Notes: generated by a model from the sequence alone, not told the origin. Shown: positions 7,955-16,689, counted from the stretch's first letter. The stretch: DNA of 48,571 bases from an uncultured Fibrobacter sp. (GCA_946407235.1 CAMJNF010000004.1:1-48571); one strand, 5' to 3'. Translations and numbers: made by a program.

Positions 7955-8599
7955 CTAGTCTCTAAACTTCACTTCGAAGGGTTGTTCCATGCCGCAGAAA
8001 GCAACGGCTTTGCCGTCCTTTTCGGCGGGAGCAAAAGTCATACGAGCAACAGCATCCTTCCCCGCTTGCGCAAGCCCTGAACCTGCGGGAGATTCTTCGA
8101 TGACTTTGATATCATACGCGCGACCGCCAACATCCACGCAAAAACTGAGGCGGAGCATGGCATCTATTTCGCGGTCACGGATTTGCGGCGGCACCTGAAA
8201 GTTTGCGACAGAGCGGCTTTCGGGCTTTTTATCGACATCGCCTTTTTCAGTGGAGAGCGCGCCGCCTCGAAAATCGGCAACGAGCTCGCTATTGATGGCA
8301 GCACCCGCAGTTCCTGAAACGGCGCCAAGAGCCATGGCAAAACGCGGTCCCGCTTTGGGCGAGCGCGAATTGGACTTTTGGCGGTTTGGCTTGCGTGCGG
8401 TGCGTTTTTTCTCAATCTTCTTTTCGACTTCTTCAACTTTTTTCACGGAGACTTCGGTCTTGACGAATTTCTTTTCGTGGAAGATTTTACCCGTCAAGAA
8501 CAAGTTCGCCATCGTCACGGAGAATACGAGAACCATGCTCGCGAGAATCGCCGCGAGGAGGATTGAAAAACGCTTTAATAATTTCTTAAAAAGTTTCAT
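7955..8599 (-). CDS. tonB: TonB-family energy transducer
   Basis: A 214-residue inner-membrane protein spanning the periplasm. It has a short basic N-terminus, one membrane segment (about 11-34) and a Lys/Glu-rich linker (EVEKKIEKKRTARK), more charged than the Pro-rich linker of E. coli TonB. A C-terminal domain (about 135-214) follows, with the TonB_C pattern RLSFCVDVGGRAYDIKVIEES and A..A...M.FAPA...G. It would pass proton-motive-force energy from ExbB/ExbD to outer-membrane receptors. Two cysteines in the C-terminal domain (SFCVDV and AFCGME) could form a disulfide. A 185-bp repeat-bearing gap separates it from exbD, so it may be read from the operon or from an additional promoter. Confidence 0.85.
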   Translation of the reverse strand: MKLFKKLLKRFSILLAAILASMVLVFSVTMANLFLTGKIFHEKKFVKTEVSVKKVEEVEKKIEKKRTARKPNRQKSNSRSPKAGPRFAMALGAVSGTAGAAINSELVADFRGGALSTEKGDVDKKPESRSVANFQVPPQIRDREIDAMLRLSFCVDVGGRAYDIKVIEESPAGSGLAQAGKDAVARMTFAPAEKDGKAVAFCGMEQPFEVKFRD

Positions 8600-8784
8600 T
8601 TAATTCCTAGATCCTTCGACTTCGTTGCACTCCGCTCAGGATGACGTACTGCAAAAGGCGTCCCCGGAACGGAGTCCGGGGTGACATACCTCCAGACTCA
8701 GAATCACGCAATCACCTTCTTTGAAAAAGCGATTCTTAAGCAGCATTTCCTTCCTACCGTCTACTTCCTACTTTCTACTAAGCA
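8600..8784. repeat. Repeat-filled gap between exbD and tonB
   Basis: Three elements are visible. At 8611-8646 there is an imperfect palindrome with ends ATCCTTCGAC and CTCAGGATGACG. At 8662-8681 there is a hairpin ccccgga/tccgggg. At 8747-8780 there is low-complexity DNA of the ttcctac/ttctacta type that starts right at the exbD stop and recurs at 47989-48020. All look like non-coding dispersed repeats; no gene is seen. Confidence 0.6.
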
Positions 8785-9189
8785 TCACTCCGCTTGGGCG
8801 GCGATGGAGACTTTTTTAACGCCCGCCAAATTGCACATATCAATGACCTGAACGAGCACGCCGGTTTCGGATTCCTTGTCGGCAATCACGACGGCTTCGC
8901 GGTCGGGCGCTTTCGCAAGAGACTGTTTCAAGATGTCTTGCAGGCTCGCCAAATCCACCTGGCGTTCATTCATGTGAATCGTACCTTCGCGCGTAATGGC
9001 GATGAGCAAGTTTTCTTTTTCCAGTTGGCTCGCCGATTGCGCCTGCGGTTTCGTCACATCGACACCCGTTTCGCGAGTGAACGACGACGTCACCACAAAA
9101 AAGATGAGCAAGATGAACACGATATCCATCAGCGGACCCATTTCAATGCCCACGTCTTTCTGTTTTCTTCTCGGTAAGTTAAATTTCAT
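8785..9189 (-). CDS. exbD: ExbD/TolR-type biopolymer transport protein
   Basis: A 134-residue inner-membrane protein. After a short cytoplasmic stretch (FNLPRRKQKDVGIEMGP) comes one transmembrane helix (about 19-40) beginning LMDIVFILLIFFVVTSSF. It carries the conserved proton-path Asp in the PLMDIVFILL motif (about residue 22). The C-terminal periplasmic domain has the usual ExbD pattern (LLIAITREGTIHMNERQVDLASL, VVIADKE, and CNLAGVKKVSIAA). It forms the stator with ExbB that powers TonB. It is co-directional with ExbB, 24 bp downstream of that gene, and the space between them is almost all repeat. Confidence 0.93.
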   Translation of the reverse strand: MKFNLPRRKQKDVGIEMGPLMDIVFILLIFFVVTSSFTRETGVDVTKPQAQSASQLEKENLLIAITREGTIHMNERQVDLASLQDILKQSLAKAPDREAVVIADKESETGVLVQVIDMCNLAGVKKVSIAAQAE

Positions 9190-9202
9190 AACAAATCCTT
9201 TA

Positions 9203-9231
9203 GATTGCTTCGCCTACGGCTCGCAATGACG
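9203..9231 (-). repeat. Dispersed palindromic repeat overlapping the 3' end of exbB
   Basis: This is a second copy of the ATTGCTTCG...CGCAATGACG family. It supplies the last codons (translation TRHCEP) and the TAG stop of the ExbB reading frame, so the element appears to have inserted at the end of that gene. Confidence 0.7.
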
Positions 9232-9966
9232 AGTAATGCGAGATTCGTCTGCACAAGTCACATTAACGCAAAAATTGCTAGTACGAGCTGCAAAATAGTT
9301 GTCGATTACAGTGGCACCAAGTTCCATTTCTTGCTTGAGAATTTCAATGCGTTCATCCAAGCGTTGCTTCAAAAGCGTGAGCGGGAACGCAATCAAAAGT
9401 CCACTCTGCGTAGAAATCAGCGCTTCAGAAATTCCATCCGCCATCAATACGGGGTTTTGGTTACCGTATAAAGTAATCACTTCAAAAGTCGAAACCATTC
9501 CCGTCACCGTTCCAAGCAAGCCCAAGAGCGGAGCGGCAGCAGCCATCACAGAAACTATGTGGTTCCCTTGTTCCATATAACGCACGCTTTTCATCATACG
9601 AACTTGCATATAATTGCGAAACTCGTCATAGCTTTCCTGCGCAACTTCAATTGCATACGAAAGCTCTCGCGAAAGGAAGCCTCCACGTTTACGCAATCTC
9701 GTCAGAGCAATCGTTTCGCATTGTCCCGAAGATTTGCCGGAAGCAACATTTCCAGATGCAGAACCTTTCTCGGACAAATCTTTTTGCATTCGTTTAACGA
9801 CTTTATCAATATCATTTCTGAAAAAATCTCCACCAATGCGGAACCAGCTCGCAAAAAGGAAGTAGAACCCGACAACACCCGCCAAGAGAATGGGGAGCAT
9901 CACCACCCCACCCGCCTCGTACGTGTTCCGCAATGATTCTATGAATATGTAGTACGTGTTAGTCAT
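9214..9966 (-). CDS. exbB: ExbB/TolQ/MotA-type proton channel protein
   Basis: A 250-residue inner-membrane protein with three predicted membrane segments (about 18-36, 128-150 and 165-190). It carries the family core: VSVMAAAAPLLGLLGTVTGM, then the VEVITLYG-like turn and GISEALISTQSGLLIAFPL. It forms the pentameric stator ring around ExbD. It is the shorter of two TolQ-like proteins in the operon, as in TonB2 systems that pair ExbB2 with TtpC. The last six residues (TRHCEP) are encoded by a dispersed repeat, so the native C-terminus was probably different and the tail is not conserved sequence. The ATG lies 5 bp after the stop of the TtpC-like gene. Confidence 0.93.
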   Translation of the reverse strand: MTNTYYIFIESLRNTYEAGGVVMLPILLAGVVGFYFLFASWFRIGGDFFRNDIDKVVKRMQKDLSEKGSASGNVASGKSSGQCETIALTRLRKRGGFLSRELSYAIEVAQESYDEFRNYMQVRMMKSVRYMEQGNHIVSVMAAAAPLLGLLGTVTGMVSTFEVITLYGNQNPVLMADGISEALISTQSGLLIAFPLTLLKQRLDERIEILKQEMELGATVIDNYFAARTSNFCVNVTCADESRITRHCEP

Positions 9967-9971
9967 AAAGA

Positions 9972-11513
9972 CTACTTGCTTTCCTTTCCAAAGACTTTAT
10001 TCATAAGCGAGGTACTTTGCACGTAGAGTTCGCTGGTAATCTTTTCGATTTTTTCACTCAAGAGACCATGCAAAATCATCACCGGGATTGCAATGACAAG
10101 GCCCATTTCAGTCGTGATAAGCGCTTCGGAAATACCACCCGCCAACACGCGAGCATCATTCGTTCCAACTTCCGTAATCACGGTAAAGAGCGTAATGATA
10201 CCCGTCACCGTACCTAGCAAGCCCAAAAGCGGAGCGATCGTTCCCATAGCGGCAAGGAGGCCCATGCGGCGTTCGAGTTTCGGCTGTTCACGGAGCAAAG
10301 CTTCTTGCAAGGAGCGTTCCGCATTTTCGCGTGTATCGTTCACCTTGTTGAGCACCGCAAAAAGCACCATCGCAAGGCTCGTCTCTTTCTTGAGGCAAAG
10401 ATTGGCGGCTTCATCGTATTTTTTCTCGGCGACAAGCGCATCCATATTCTTGTTAAATCGACGGCCAAGATGACCACGATAAGAAAGCATCACGAAACGT
10501 TCAAGGAACAAGAGGAGCGCAATAATCGCCACAAGCATCAGCGGATACATCACAATTCCACCTTTCTTGAAAAACGCCTGGAATTTTTCAGTCCACGTGA
10601 GTTCCTTGACATCGGAAATGGAATTCTTGATTGCCTTGTTCTGCAGCACATCGAGAGGAATGGCGACAATCGCCCCCGAGGGTGAACCATTCGCAGCCCC
10701 AACTTGCGTCACAGCCTGCTTGATATTCTGCGAAATTTCTGCCGGGAGTTTCGCATTCCATTCAAAGACCTTACCTTGCAATGCACCCGAACGCATAAGC
10801 GATTGTACATCGCCATTGTCGCTAGCCACTTCGCCAAGGAACACAGTTCCCAAGCGCAAGCGATTCACGTTCACATCGGGGCGAGAGCCCACCTGCGAAA
10901 TTTCGTGGCCATAAGTTTGCGTATAAGTGACTTCGTGGCGTTTCAGCAAATCATCCATAAAGCCCTGCACCGCAGCAATCGTGTTCGGCACTTTCTTTTC
11001 GGCTTCAATGTTAGCCTGTTTCAAGCGCAAAAGGCGCGCATTCATTCCGACCGGATAATCGCCTGCGACATCGCCAAGCGTCTTTTCAATCGAAAGCTTC
11101 ACCTGCGTATTGAGGGCATCAAAAGCGATCTCTTCACCCTTAGATTTTTCTTCGGCCTCTTCGGTGACGCTCTTGCTCGACATCGCTTCTTCGGTAATGC
11201 GGCCAAGATCCGTTGAAAGCTTGGAATAACGGCCATCAAGTTCACGCGTTTTGTTCTGGTGTTCTTCCGTCATCTGCGATTCGGCATAGCGGTTGCTCCA
11301 GTGCTTGGCATCGAGCTTTTCGAGGGAATCCGCTTTTTGCATGCGGATGCGAGTGAGCGTTTCAACTTCGCGCTGCAAATTGCGAACTTCGACTTGCAAC
11401 AAAGAATCCTTGATTCTGGCTTCGTCTTCGGCGTTTTTCTTGTCACTTGACCACGGCCATGCAAATGCAGAAGATGCAAGCATTAACAGGAGCGCAAAAA
11501 CAATTCGATGCAT
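9972..11513 (-). CDS. TtpC-like TolQ protein with long periplasmic N-terminal domain
   Basis: The inner-membrane protein has 513 residues from the ATG at 11513, where a clean signal peptide begins (MHRIVFALLLMLASSAFAW). Residues about 20-330 form a periplasmic domain with coiled-coil at its start (LQVEVRNLQREVETLTRIR). The C-terminal third is a complete TolQ/ExbB module with a membrane helix (GGIVMYPLMLVAIIALLLF) and the core APLLGLLGTVTGIITLF and GISEALITTEMGLVIAIP. TtpC of Vibrio has this architecture and is needed for its TonB2 system. The frame is open upstream to 11603, and an ATG at 11600 overlaps the DUF3450 stop behind a GGAGG site. That would add 29 repeat-encoded residues before the signal peptide, so which start is used is uncertain. 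Confidence 0.88.
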   Translation of the reverse strand: MHRIVFALLLMLASSAFAWPWSSDKKNAEDEARIKDSLLQVEVRNLQREVETLTRIRMQKADSLEKLDAKHWSNRYAESQMTEEHQNKTRELDGRYSKLSTDLGRITEEAMSSKSVTEEAEEKSKGEEIAFDALNTQVKLSIEKTLGDVAGDYPVGMNARLLRLKQANIEAEKKVPNTIAAVQGFMDDLLKRHEVTYTQTYGHEISQVGSRPDVNVNRLRLGTVFLGEVASDNGDVQSLMRSGALQGKVFEWNAKLPAEISQNIKQAVTQVGAANGSPSGAIVAIPLDVLQNKAIKNSISDVKELTWTEKFQAFFKKGGIVMYPLMLVAIIALLLFLERFVMLSYRGHLGRRFNKNMDALVAEKKYDEAANLCLKKETSLAMVLFAVLNKVNDTRENAERSLQEALLREQPKLERRMGLLAAMGTIAPLLGLLGTVTGIITLFTVITEVGTNDARVLAGGISEALITTEMGLVIAIPVMILHGLLSEKIEKITSELYVQSTSLMNKVFGKESK

Positions 11514-11514
11514 A

Positions 11515-11547
11515 GATTGCTTCGCTGCTTCGCGGCTCGCAATGACG
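11515..11547 (-). repeat. Dispersed palindromic repeat at the start of the TtpC-like gene
   Basis: Third copy of the ATTGCTTCG...CGCAATGACG family, ending 2 bp upstream of the signal-peptide ATG at 11513. It is in frame with the coding region. Confidence 0.7.
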
Positions 11548-11560
11548 TTTTTCGACATTC

Positions 11561-11597
11561 TAAATTCCGAATTCCTAATTCCTAATTCCGAATTAAA
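11561..11597 (-). repeat. Low-complexity repeat of AATTCGGAATTAGG units
   Basis: Tandem copies of an aattcc(g/t)aatt unit lie between the DUF3450 stop and the palindromic repeat. Together with that repeat they separate a good GGAGG ribosome site from the signal-peptide start of the TtpC-like gene. Confidence 0.6.
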
Positions 11598-11599
11598 CA

Positions 11600-12430
11600 T
11601 CACTTATTTCCTCCCACAACAGAAAGGCTTACAGGTAAGTTCACGATCTGAGGCGGCTTTTTCGCCTGTTTCACGTCAATTGCAAGCTTTACTGCAGCGC
11701 GTTCCTCCAAATCCAAGTTTTCATTCCATTCATAAACGACTTTACCGTTTTCCAACTTGCGTCCCAAGCGTCCATACACGGAGCCGTTTTCATCGACATA
11801 AACCATCCACTGGTTCCCAATGCGGAGAATCGTAGCATTCACGATTTCGCCATCCTTGCGAGTGAGCGGGCTATTGACAATCGCGACTTCGTCACCGAAC
11901 TTGATTTCTTCGCCAAGCAAAGACTTGAGGCGAGAAAAAGCTTCTTCTTCGGAGGCATTGCCACTCTCGATTTCTCGAGTGAGCGACTTGGCACGATCCA
12001 GGCGGCTTTCGCGTTCCCACGGGAGCGTCTGTGCAATTTGCGCTTCTAGCTTTTTACTGATTTTTGCAAGTTCCAAACGCAATGCGCGGCGCTTTGCAGC
12101 CACATTTTCACTGCGGTTTTTAGCACGAGCTTGCTTATTACGTTCCTGCTGGAGGGTTGCAGCCACCTTGCGGATTTTAGCATTCAAGCTATCAATTTCC
12201 GCATGTCGCCGATCCGAATCTGCCTTGTAACGCTGTTCCAGAACTTGATGGCGAGACACATCTGCACGTAGCATAGAATCTGTCGCTGCAATTTTCTTGT
12301 TCAACGTTTGAATTTCAGAATTCAACTTTTCTTTTTGCATTTTTAAATCACGAATCTCAGACTCGTAATCCGCAAAAGCATTCACCGCCAAAAAGGCTGA
12401 CATCAAGATAAAAATAAGTTTCTTTTTCAT
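11600..12430 (-). CDS. DUF3450-like periplasmic coiled-coil protein
   Basis: A 276-residue exported protein, first gene of the TonB energiser operon. The signal peptide is MKKKLIFILMSAFLAVNAFA. Residues about 22-150 form a long coiled coil (SEIRDLKMQKEKLNSEIQTL; IDSLNAKIRKVAATLQQE). A mixed alpha/beta domain follows, with LGEEIKFGDEVAIVN, ATILRIGNQWMVYVDENGSVYGRL and YEWNENLD. DUF3450 proteins precede TtpC/ExbB2/ExbD2/TonB2 in many Gram-negative genomes and are thought to be part of that complex; a precise role is not known. ATG 12430 is preferred because AGGTGA precedes it. A GTG at 12436 is an alternative, only 1 bp from the shared 34-bp motif. Confidence 0.82.
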   Translation of the reverse strand: MKKKLIFILMSAFLAVNAFADYESEIRDLKMQKEKLNSEIQTLNKKIAATDSMLRADVSRHQVLEQRYKADSDRRHAEIDSLNAKIRKVAATLQQERNKQARAKNRSENVAAKRRALRLELAKISKKLEAQIAQTLPWERESRLDRAKSLTREIESGNASEEEAFSRLKSLLGEEIKFGDEVAIVNSPLTRKDGEIVNATILRIGNQWMVYVDENGSVYGRLGRKLENGKVVYEWNENLDLEERAAVKLAIDVKQAKKPPQIVNLPVSLSVVGGNK

Positions 12431-12437
12431 ATTCACC

Positions 12438-12471
12438 TATGTAACACCTGAGCAATTAAAATTTGTCACCA
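12438..12471 (-). promoter_or_regulatory. Shared 34-bp regulatory motif, copy 3 (TonB energiser operon)
   Basis: On the minus strand the site reads TGGTGACA, 15 bases, then GGTGTTACATA, the same spacing as the copies at 16712-16745 and 20490-20523. It fits an ECF-type promoter (-35 GGTGACA, 16-bp spacer, -10 GTGTTAC) or a two-half-site operator. It ends 1 bp before the alternative GTG start of the DUF3450 gene. Confidence 0.7.
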
Positions 12472-12509
12472 CAAAATTGAAAATTTAATTTTCTTTAAAA
12501 CAAGCCTCT

Positions 12510-14270
12510 TTAATCTACAGCATGAGTTACTCCCGTCACAATTGTTGAAGGATTAACACCATCCATACCACTTTCATGCTTGTAGCCTAAATCTTCGCAA
12601 ACAGCGTATTCCTCATGAAACGGGCTTTCGCACCACCTTTTAACTTCTTTTTCCCAAAGAGTCGATTTCAAACCGCCCACAACATAGCGGCTTACCATCG
12701 CAGGCCCACATTGCGGATACTTTTCGTAATTCCAATTGCGATCAGAGCACCACAACCACAAATATGAATTACATTCATTTCTCGACAAGCTATCCAGACA
12801 TTGCGCCTTTAAACTTGAACAACTTGCGATATCATTATCTTTAAAATTGCTGGCTACGCAATAACGTTTTAGCCCATCAGCATAAGCCACTGCTTTTTGC
12901 TCAGCGCTGATAGAATCTGGCAAATACTCACTCCAAGAAACAACATCCCAAAGATCCATTTTTTGCATCATAGCAGCCTTCACAAGAGAGGGGTAACAAG
13001 TTTCATCATCCTTGCGGTAATAGAGATTGCTCCCTCCGTAAAGTTTATACGCCTCTTCATTAGCAGATTCCAAATCGCTCGAAGGGCCTTCCCCAGCACA
13101 ATAAAGATCTAAATAAAGTCTACAACCTTTCGAATCCCAGCCCTTTGAATTATCTCCTTCTTCATTTTTACAAAGCCTGTTCGCAACATGTTGCATGTTC
13201 ACCCAATTTTCAGAGTTAATCTTCATAAATACCGTTGTACGAGCCATTCCCGTAAAAACGCCCATTCCGTTTTCAATATTAGATTCAGGAACAACGCGAG
13301 AATCCGCAACAGACTGTTTTACCTTATCTATATAATCAATATATGCTTCATCTGTCGAATAAAGATCTACTGAAATCTCGCCCACCGGAAGCATCATGTT
13401 CGTCAAGTGAAGAGTATCCAAATTTTTGATACCACCCACTATATAATTTGCGGCATACCCAAGATTCAACTGAGTTTCCAAAGGATCGTGCATTGCAATG
13501 CCGCGGTAGCCACTTTCATCTTCAGTGGTAAAGCCTTCAAACATTTTATTGACGGTCGTGTTCGTCGCTTCACCATTCTTGGAACCATAATTCATTATGG
13601 ATAAAACGCCACGGACAGAATGGTCATAGTCTAAAGCAGCTCTCACAAATTCCATATCCATCGGATATTCCAAGAAATCCATTTCTACCACATCGCCTTC
13701 GCTATATTCCACCCATTCAAAACTACCATCTTGCTTGGGGATATTGAAGCCCTTGACTTTCACAGGATTTGGAATTGTCGCTTTGGCCCTGTACGTCGAT
13801 TCCACATTATGACCCGCGCTATCCCATTCAAATGTCGCTTCGAGCTTGTACGTTTCGCCAGCAATACCTGTATAATTTGGCTTACATGTCGCATTTCCAC
13901 CAACGAGATAAATGCAACGAGAAACCTTGTTTGACGATGGATAAAAGCATCCTGGATTGTCATGAGAAGATTCAAGACGAATGGTTTCATCTTCACCGGT
14001 ACCAAATTCACCTCCAAAGCGCCCCTGCAAAGTCACCTTGGCATAATTATAAAACGCAAAACTTTCTGCCGAAGTTTCATCGAGTTCATATACTTTCGAG
14101 AAGCACACTTCCGGTCTTTCATCTGCGACAACAAAACCATAAGTGTAAATGCCTGTATAAACATCGCGCTCTTCGGGATAATATTCCCATGGGCCATGAA
14201 AATCGCAAGCAGCAAGCAGTAAACCAACCACTAACCACCAACCACTAATCACTTTAAAAATAGTATTCAT
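12510..14270 (-). CDS. DUF4249-like outer-membrane lipoprotein, partner of TonB receptor
   Basis: A 586-residue lipoprotein. The signal peptide ends in the lipobox LLAAC with the acylated Cys at residue 22. The N-terminal half has beta-sandwich character with strand patterns such as YTYGFVVADERPEVCFSKVYEL and YKLEATFEW, resembling DUF4249 proteins that sit next to TonB receptors in Bacteroidota. The C-terminal part (about 380-586) is rich in Cys and aromatic residues (WLWCSDRNWNYEKYPQCGP) and is not recognised. Its start overlaps the receptor's 3' end by 17 bp, so the two are co-translated and probably form a surface complex. Residues about 7-17 (ISGWWLVVGLL) are encoded by a low-complexity repeat. 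The specific DUF assignment is moderate. Confidence 0.72.
   Translation of the reverse strand: MNTIFKVISGWWLVVGLLLAACDFHGPWEYYPEERDVYTGIYTYGFVVADERPEVCFSKVYELDETSAESFAFYNYAKVTLQGRFGGEFGTGEDETIRLESSHDNPGCFYPSSNKVSRCIYLVGGNATCKPNYTGIAGETYKLEATFEWDSAGHNVESTYRAKATIPNPVKVKGFNIPKQDGSFEWVEYSEGDVVEMDFLEYPMDMEFVRAALDYDHSVRGVLSIMNYGSKNGEATNTTVNKMFEGFTTEDESGYRGIAMHDPLETQLNLGYAANYIVGGIKNLDTLHLTNMMLPVGEISVDLYSTDEAYIDYIDKVKQSVADSRVVPESNIENGMGVFTGMARTTVFMKINSENWVNMQHVANRLCKNEEGDNSKGWDSKGCRLYLDLYCAGEGPSSDLESANEEAYKLYGGSNLYYRKDDETCYPSLVKAAMMQKMDLWDVVSWSEYLPDSISAEQKAVAYADGLKRYCVASNFKDNDIASCSSLKAQCLDSLSRNECNSYLWLWCSDRNWNYEKYPQCGPAMVSRYVVGGLKSTLWEKEVKRWCESPFHEEYAVCEDLGYKHESGMDGVNPSTIVTGVTHAVD
14224..14252 (-). 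repeat. Low-complexity repeat AGTGGTTGG/TGGTTAG encoding a signal peptide core
   Basis: Repeated ccaacca/ctaacca units on the plus strand form the hydrophobic core of the DUF4249-like lipoprotein's signal peptide (VISGWWLVVG). A simple repeat seems to have been taken into coding use. Confidence 0.6.
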
Positions 14271-16689
14271 AATTCAACATAATCGGTAAAAAGGGGAACT
14301 GAGAAATTTCTGTTTTCTTCGGAGGATTTTTACGCGTATCGTAGAAAGTATAGAACATGTTGTCGTGATTAGTCAAGTTGATAATCGTCCAACTAAAATT
14401 CCACTTGCCTTCACGGCCCATATCTACAGCTTTCAAATCAATACGGAAGTAATCCGTTTGGCGGCCCGCATTGCGGCTTCCTGGAAGAACAACGACTTCA
14501 TCCGAATATCTCTGGTGCCCTATATCTTGCGAAACATAATATCCTTTGTATTCACTGATTGGCATACCCGACGAATATTTTAGCGCAAGCGACGAGCGGA
14601 AATAACGACCTTTTTTCTTGTGTCTCCAAAGGGCATCATCACCGCCCTTCCAGTTAATACCAAGATCCAACTTTAATGCATACGGCTGATGCCAACTCGG
14701 GAAATAAGCCTTTGTACCGTCATTTGTTCGCGCAACACTAAGACTTTGGCTCCAGTTGATTCCGCCAAACCACCAGCCTTTATCTTTACGGAGTGAAAGT
14801 TCGTAACCAAGGGAATAGCCTTCTGCCGTACCAAAACCATCTGCAATCACAAAATCATCCGATGCCGTTTCTTCATTACTATCAAGAACCGCCTTAAACG
14901 TGTTCAAATTGTCTTGCGTTTTGTAATAAACGCCCGCCGTAAAATCGTAGCCTTCAAAGAGATCGCGTTGGCTATATTCCGCAGCAAACAACCATGATGA
15001 CGACGGTTTTGTCTGTTTTCCCTTCGTTGTTGTCGTTGCCGGGTAATAAAATTCGTTCAACGTTTCTTGGTCTGTATAGACAATCGAATTCAAGTATTGC
15101 AAATAGTAACCGCCATAAAGTTCCAGCGACTTTGTATCATCGAGATTGATGTTCAGCGAGGCGCGCGGTTCCACACCAAAATGCGCTGCAGCCGTTTGAT
15201 AATTGAAACGCAAACCATATTGCAACAAGTAATCGGGATTTATTTTCCATGCATCTTGCACATAAGCGACATGATGGAAAGTTTTTTGAATGTCCTTAAT
15301 TGTCATCGAAGCCATCGCTTCTTGATAACGTTCATAGTCATATTCAAGTTCATAACCCAAAGTAAACGTATGGTTGTCAATGCCGCGATAATTGAGCCAC
15401 TGCTTACCCGCAAATGTATAGAGGAACATATCAATTGACATGAGGTCGCTAACCTTCATCGTCTGGTAGAATTTACTGTAAGCGAGCGTTGCATTGTAAT
15501 CCCAATCGCCATTGATGCGGTGGTAGAATCCAAGCGGAATCGCAATGTTTCCCCAGTCCATGTAAAGCGGGTCAAATTCCAAGCGATCCTTGCCAATGTA
15601 ATAGCTGAACTTGAGTCGGGTATCTTTAGAAAAGTCGTACATAAATGTACCCTGCAAGTCCGTAAATTCATAATCGAGATCAAGGTCCAAAAGCCCAATG
15701 GCATTGCACAAATCAAGAATGTAGCCAATGTAAGTTGTGCGCCCCGCAAACACCCAGCGCGCCGGCCCTTGATGACCTTCAGTATGGAGTTGTGCTGCGA
15801 ACGTACTGATTTTAATGCTTGTCTTGCTAAACCATTCATTTACGGAATCTTGACCGCCAGCGCGACCATCCATCTTGAGCACAGAACTTAAACGATTGCC
15901 GTACTGCGCCGGGAATCCGCTCTTGTAGAACTGCACATCGTCAATACCTTCAACAAGGAACGTGCTGAACAGTCCAAAGAAATGCACCGGAGAATAAACA
16001 ACAGCATTGTCAAACAAGAACAAGTTCTGGTCGGCAGCTCCGCCACGCACATAAATCTTGGAACTGAAATCGGAGCTTGCGACAACGCCTGGGAGCGCCT
16101 GGATGCTCTTAATCACGTCGGCTTCGGCAAGGCCCGGCATGCGTTTGATAGACTTTGCGCTCACCACGGATTCACCCGGTTTGCGCTTGGGGCGACGGCG
16201 CAACTGCACCACGACTTTCTTGAGTTCGGTCACTTTCGAATTCGGGCCACCCGAAGCGAGAAGCTTTTCTACATCGACATCGGAGGAATCCGACGAAGAC
16301 TTCACTGGATCCTTCGACTCCGCTTGCGCTTCAGCACGACCGTTCGAAATAGTTTCTTCAACCGTGACAGCGCCGGGGCCAAGCGTCATGCTGAAGGTGC
16401 TATCGCTACCAAGATAAAGGAGCTCATAGCATTTTTCCTTTTCGGCACCAGCCGTATCGGAATTTGTGACACAGATGTTCCAAAGCGTATCTTCCGGGAG
16501 CACTACGCTGAATGGCGTCCCGATGGTTGTCTGCAGCGCTTCTCCTGTTTCCAGGATTTCGACATTCAGCTTCTCGCCCGCTTCAAAAGAGGAGTCCTGC
16601 ACAATTCCATTAAAGACAATGCTATCGCGAGCAGCGGCAAACGCCACCACCATCGACACAAGAGCTACTATTCTCAACATAAAATTCAT
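14254..16689 (-). CDS. TonB-dependent outer-membrane receptor
   Basis: An 811-residue receptor from the ATG at 16689. That start is preferred because a signal peptide begins there (MNFMLRIVALVSMVVAFAAA) and an AAAGGAA site lies upstream. A small beta domain (about 20-110) and a Ser/Asp-rich linker (KSSSDSSDVDVEKL) lead to the plug domain (about 170-290), recognisable by VSAKSIKRMPGLAEADVIKSIQ split as MPG..DV.KSIQALPGV, then YVRGGAADQNLFLFDNAVVY. The rest is a 22-strand-type barrel ending in aromatic YEYYF. The substrate is unknown; the plug resembles receptors of the FecA/CirA class only in general terms. It is first in an operon with the DUF4249-like lipoprotein and lies just below a copy of the shared 34-bp motif. 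Confidence 0.9.
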   Translation of the reverse strand: MNFMLRIVALVSMVVAFAAARDSIVFNGIVQDSSFEAGEKLNVEILETGEALQTTIGTPFSVVLPEDTLWNICVTNSDTAGAEKEKCYELLYLGSDSTFSMTLGPGAVTVEETISNGRAEAQAESKDPVKSSSDSSDVDVEKLLASGGPNSKVTELKKVVVQLRRRPKRKPGESVVSAKSIKRMPGLAEADVIKSIQALPGVVASSDFSSKIYVRGGAADQNLFLFDNAVVYSPVHFFGLFSTFLVEGIDDVQFYKSGFPAQYGNRLSSVLKMDGRAGGQDSVNEWFSKTSIKISTFAAQLHTEGHQGPARWVFAGRTTYIGYILDLCNAIGLLDLDLDYEFTDLQGTFMYDFSKDTRLKFSYYIGKDRLEFDPLYMDWGNIAIPLGFYHRINGDWDYNATLAYSKFYQTMKVSDLMSIDMFLYTFAGKQWLNYRGIDNHTFTLGYELEYDYERYQEAMASMTIKDIQKTFHHVAYVQDAWKINPDYLLQYGLRFNYQTAAAHFGVEPRASLNINLDDTKSLELYGGYYLQYLNSIVYTDQETLNEFYYPATTTTKGKQTKPSSSWLFAAEYSQRDLFEGYDFTAGVYYKTQDNLNTFKAVLDSNEETASDDFVIADGFGTAEGYSLGYELSLRKDKGWWFGGINWSQSLSVARTNDGTKAYFPSWHQPYALKLDLGINWKGGDDALWRHKKKGRYFRSSLALKYSSGMPISEYKGYYVSQDIGHQRYSDEVVVLPGSRNAGRQTDYFRIDLKAVDMGREGKWNFSWTIINLTNHDNMFYTFYDTRKNPPKKTEISQFPFLPIMLNYEYYF

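Noticed and set aside
16305-16330. Partial ATCCTTCGACTCCGCT repeat within the TonB receptor gene
   Set aside because: About 16 bases match the element at 8611, but it lies in frame in a Ser/Asp-rich linker and may be coincidental codon use.
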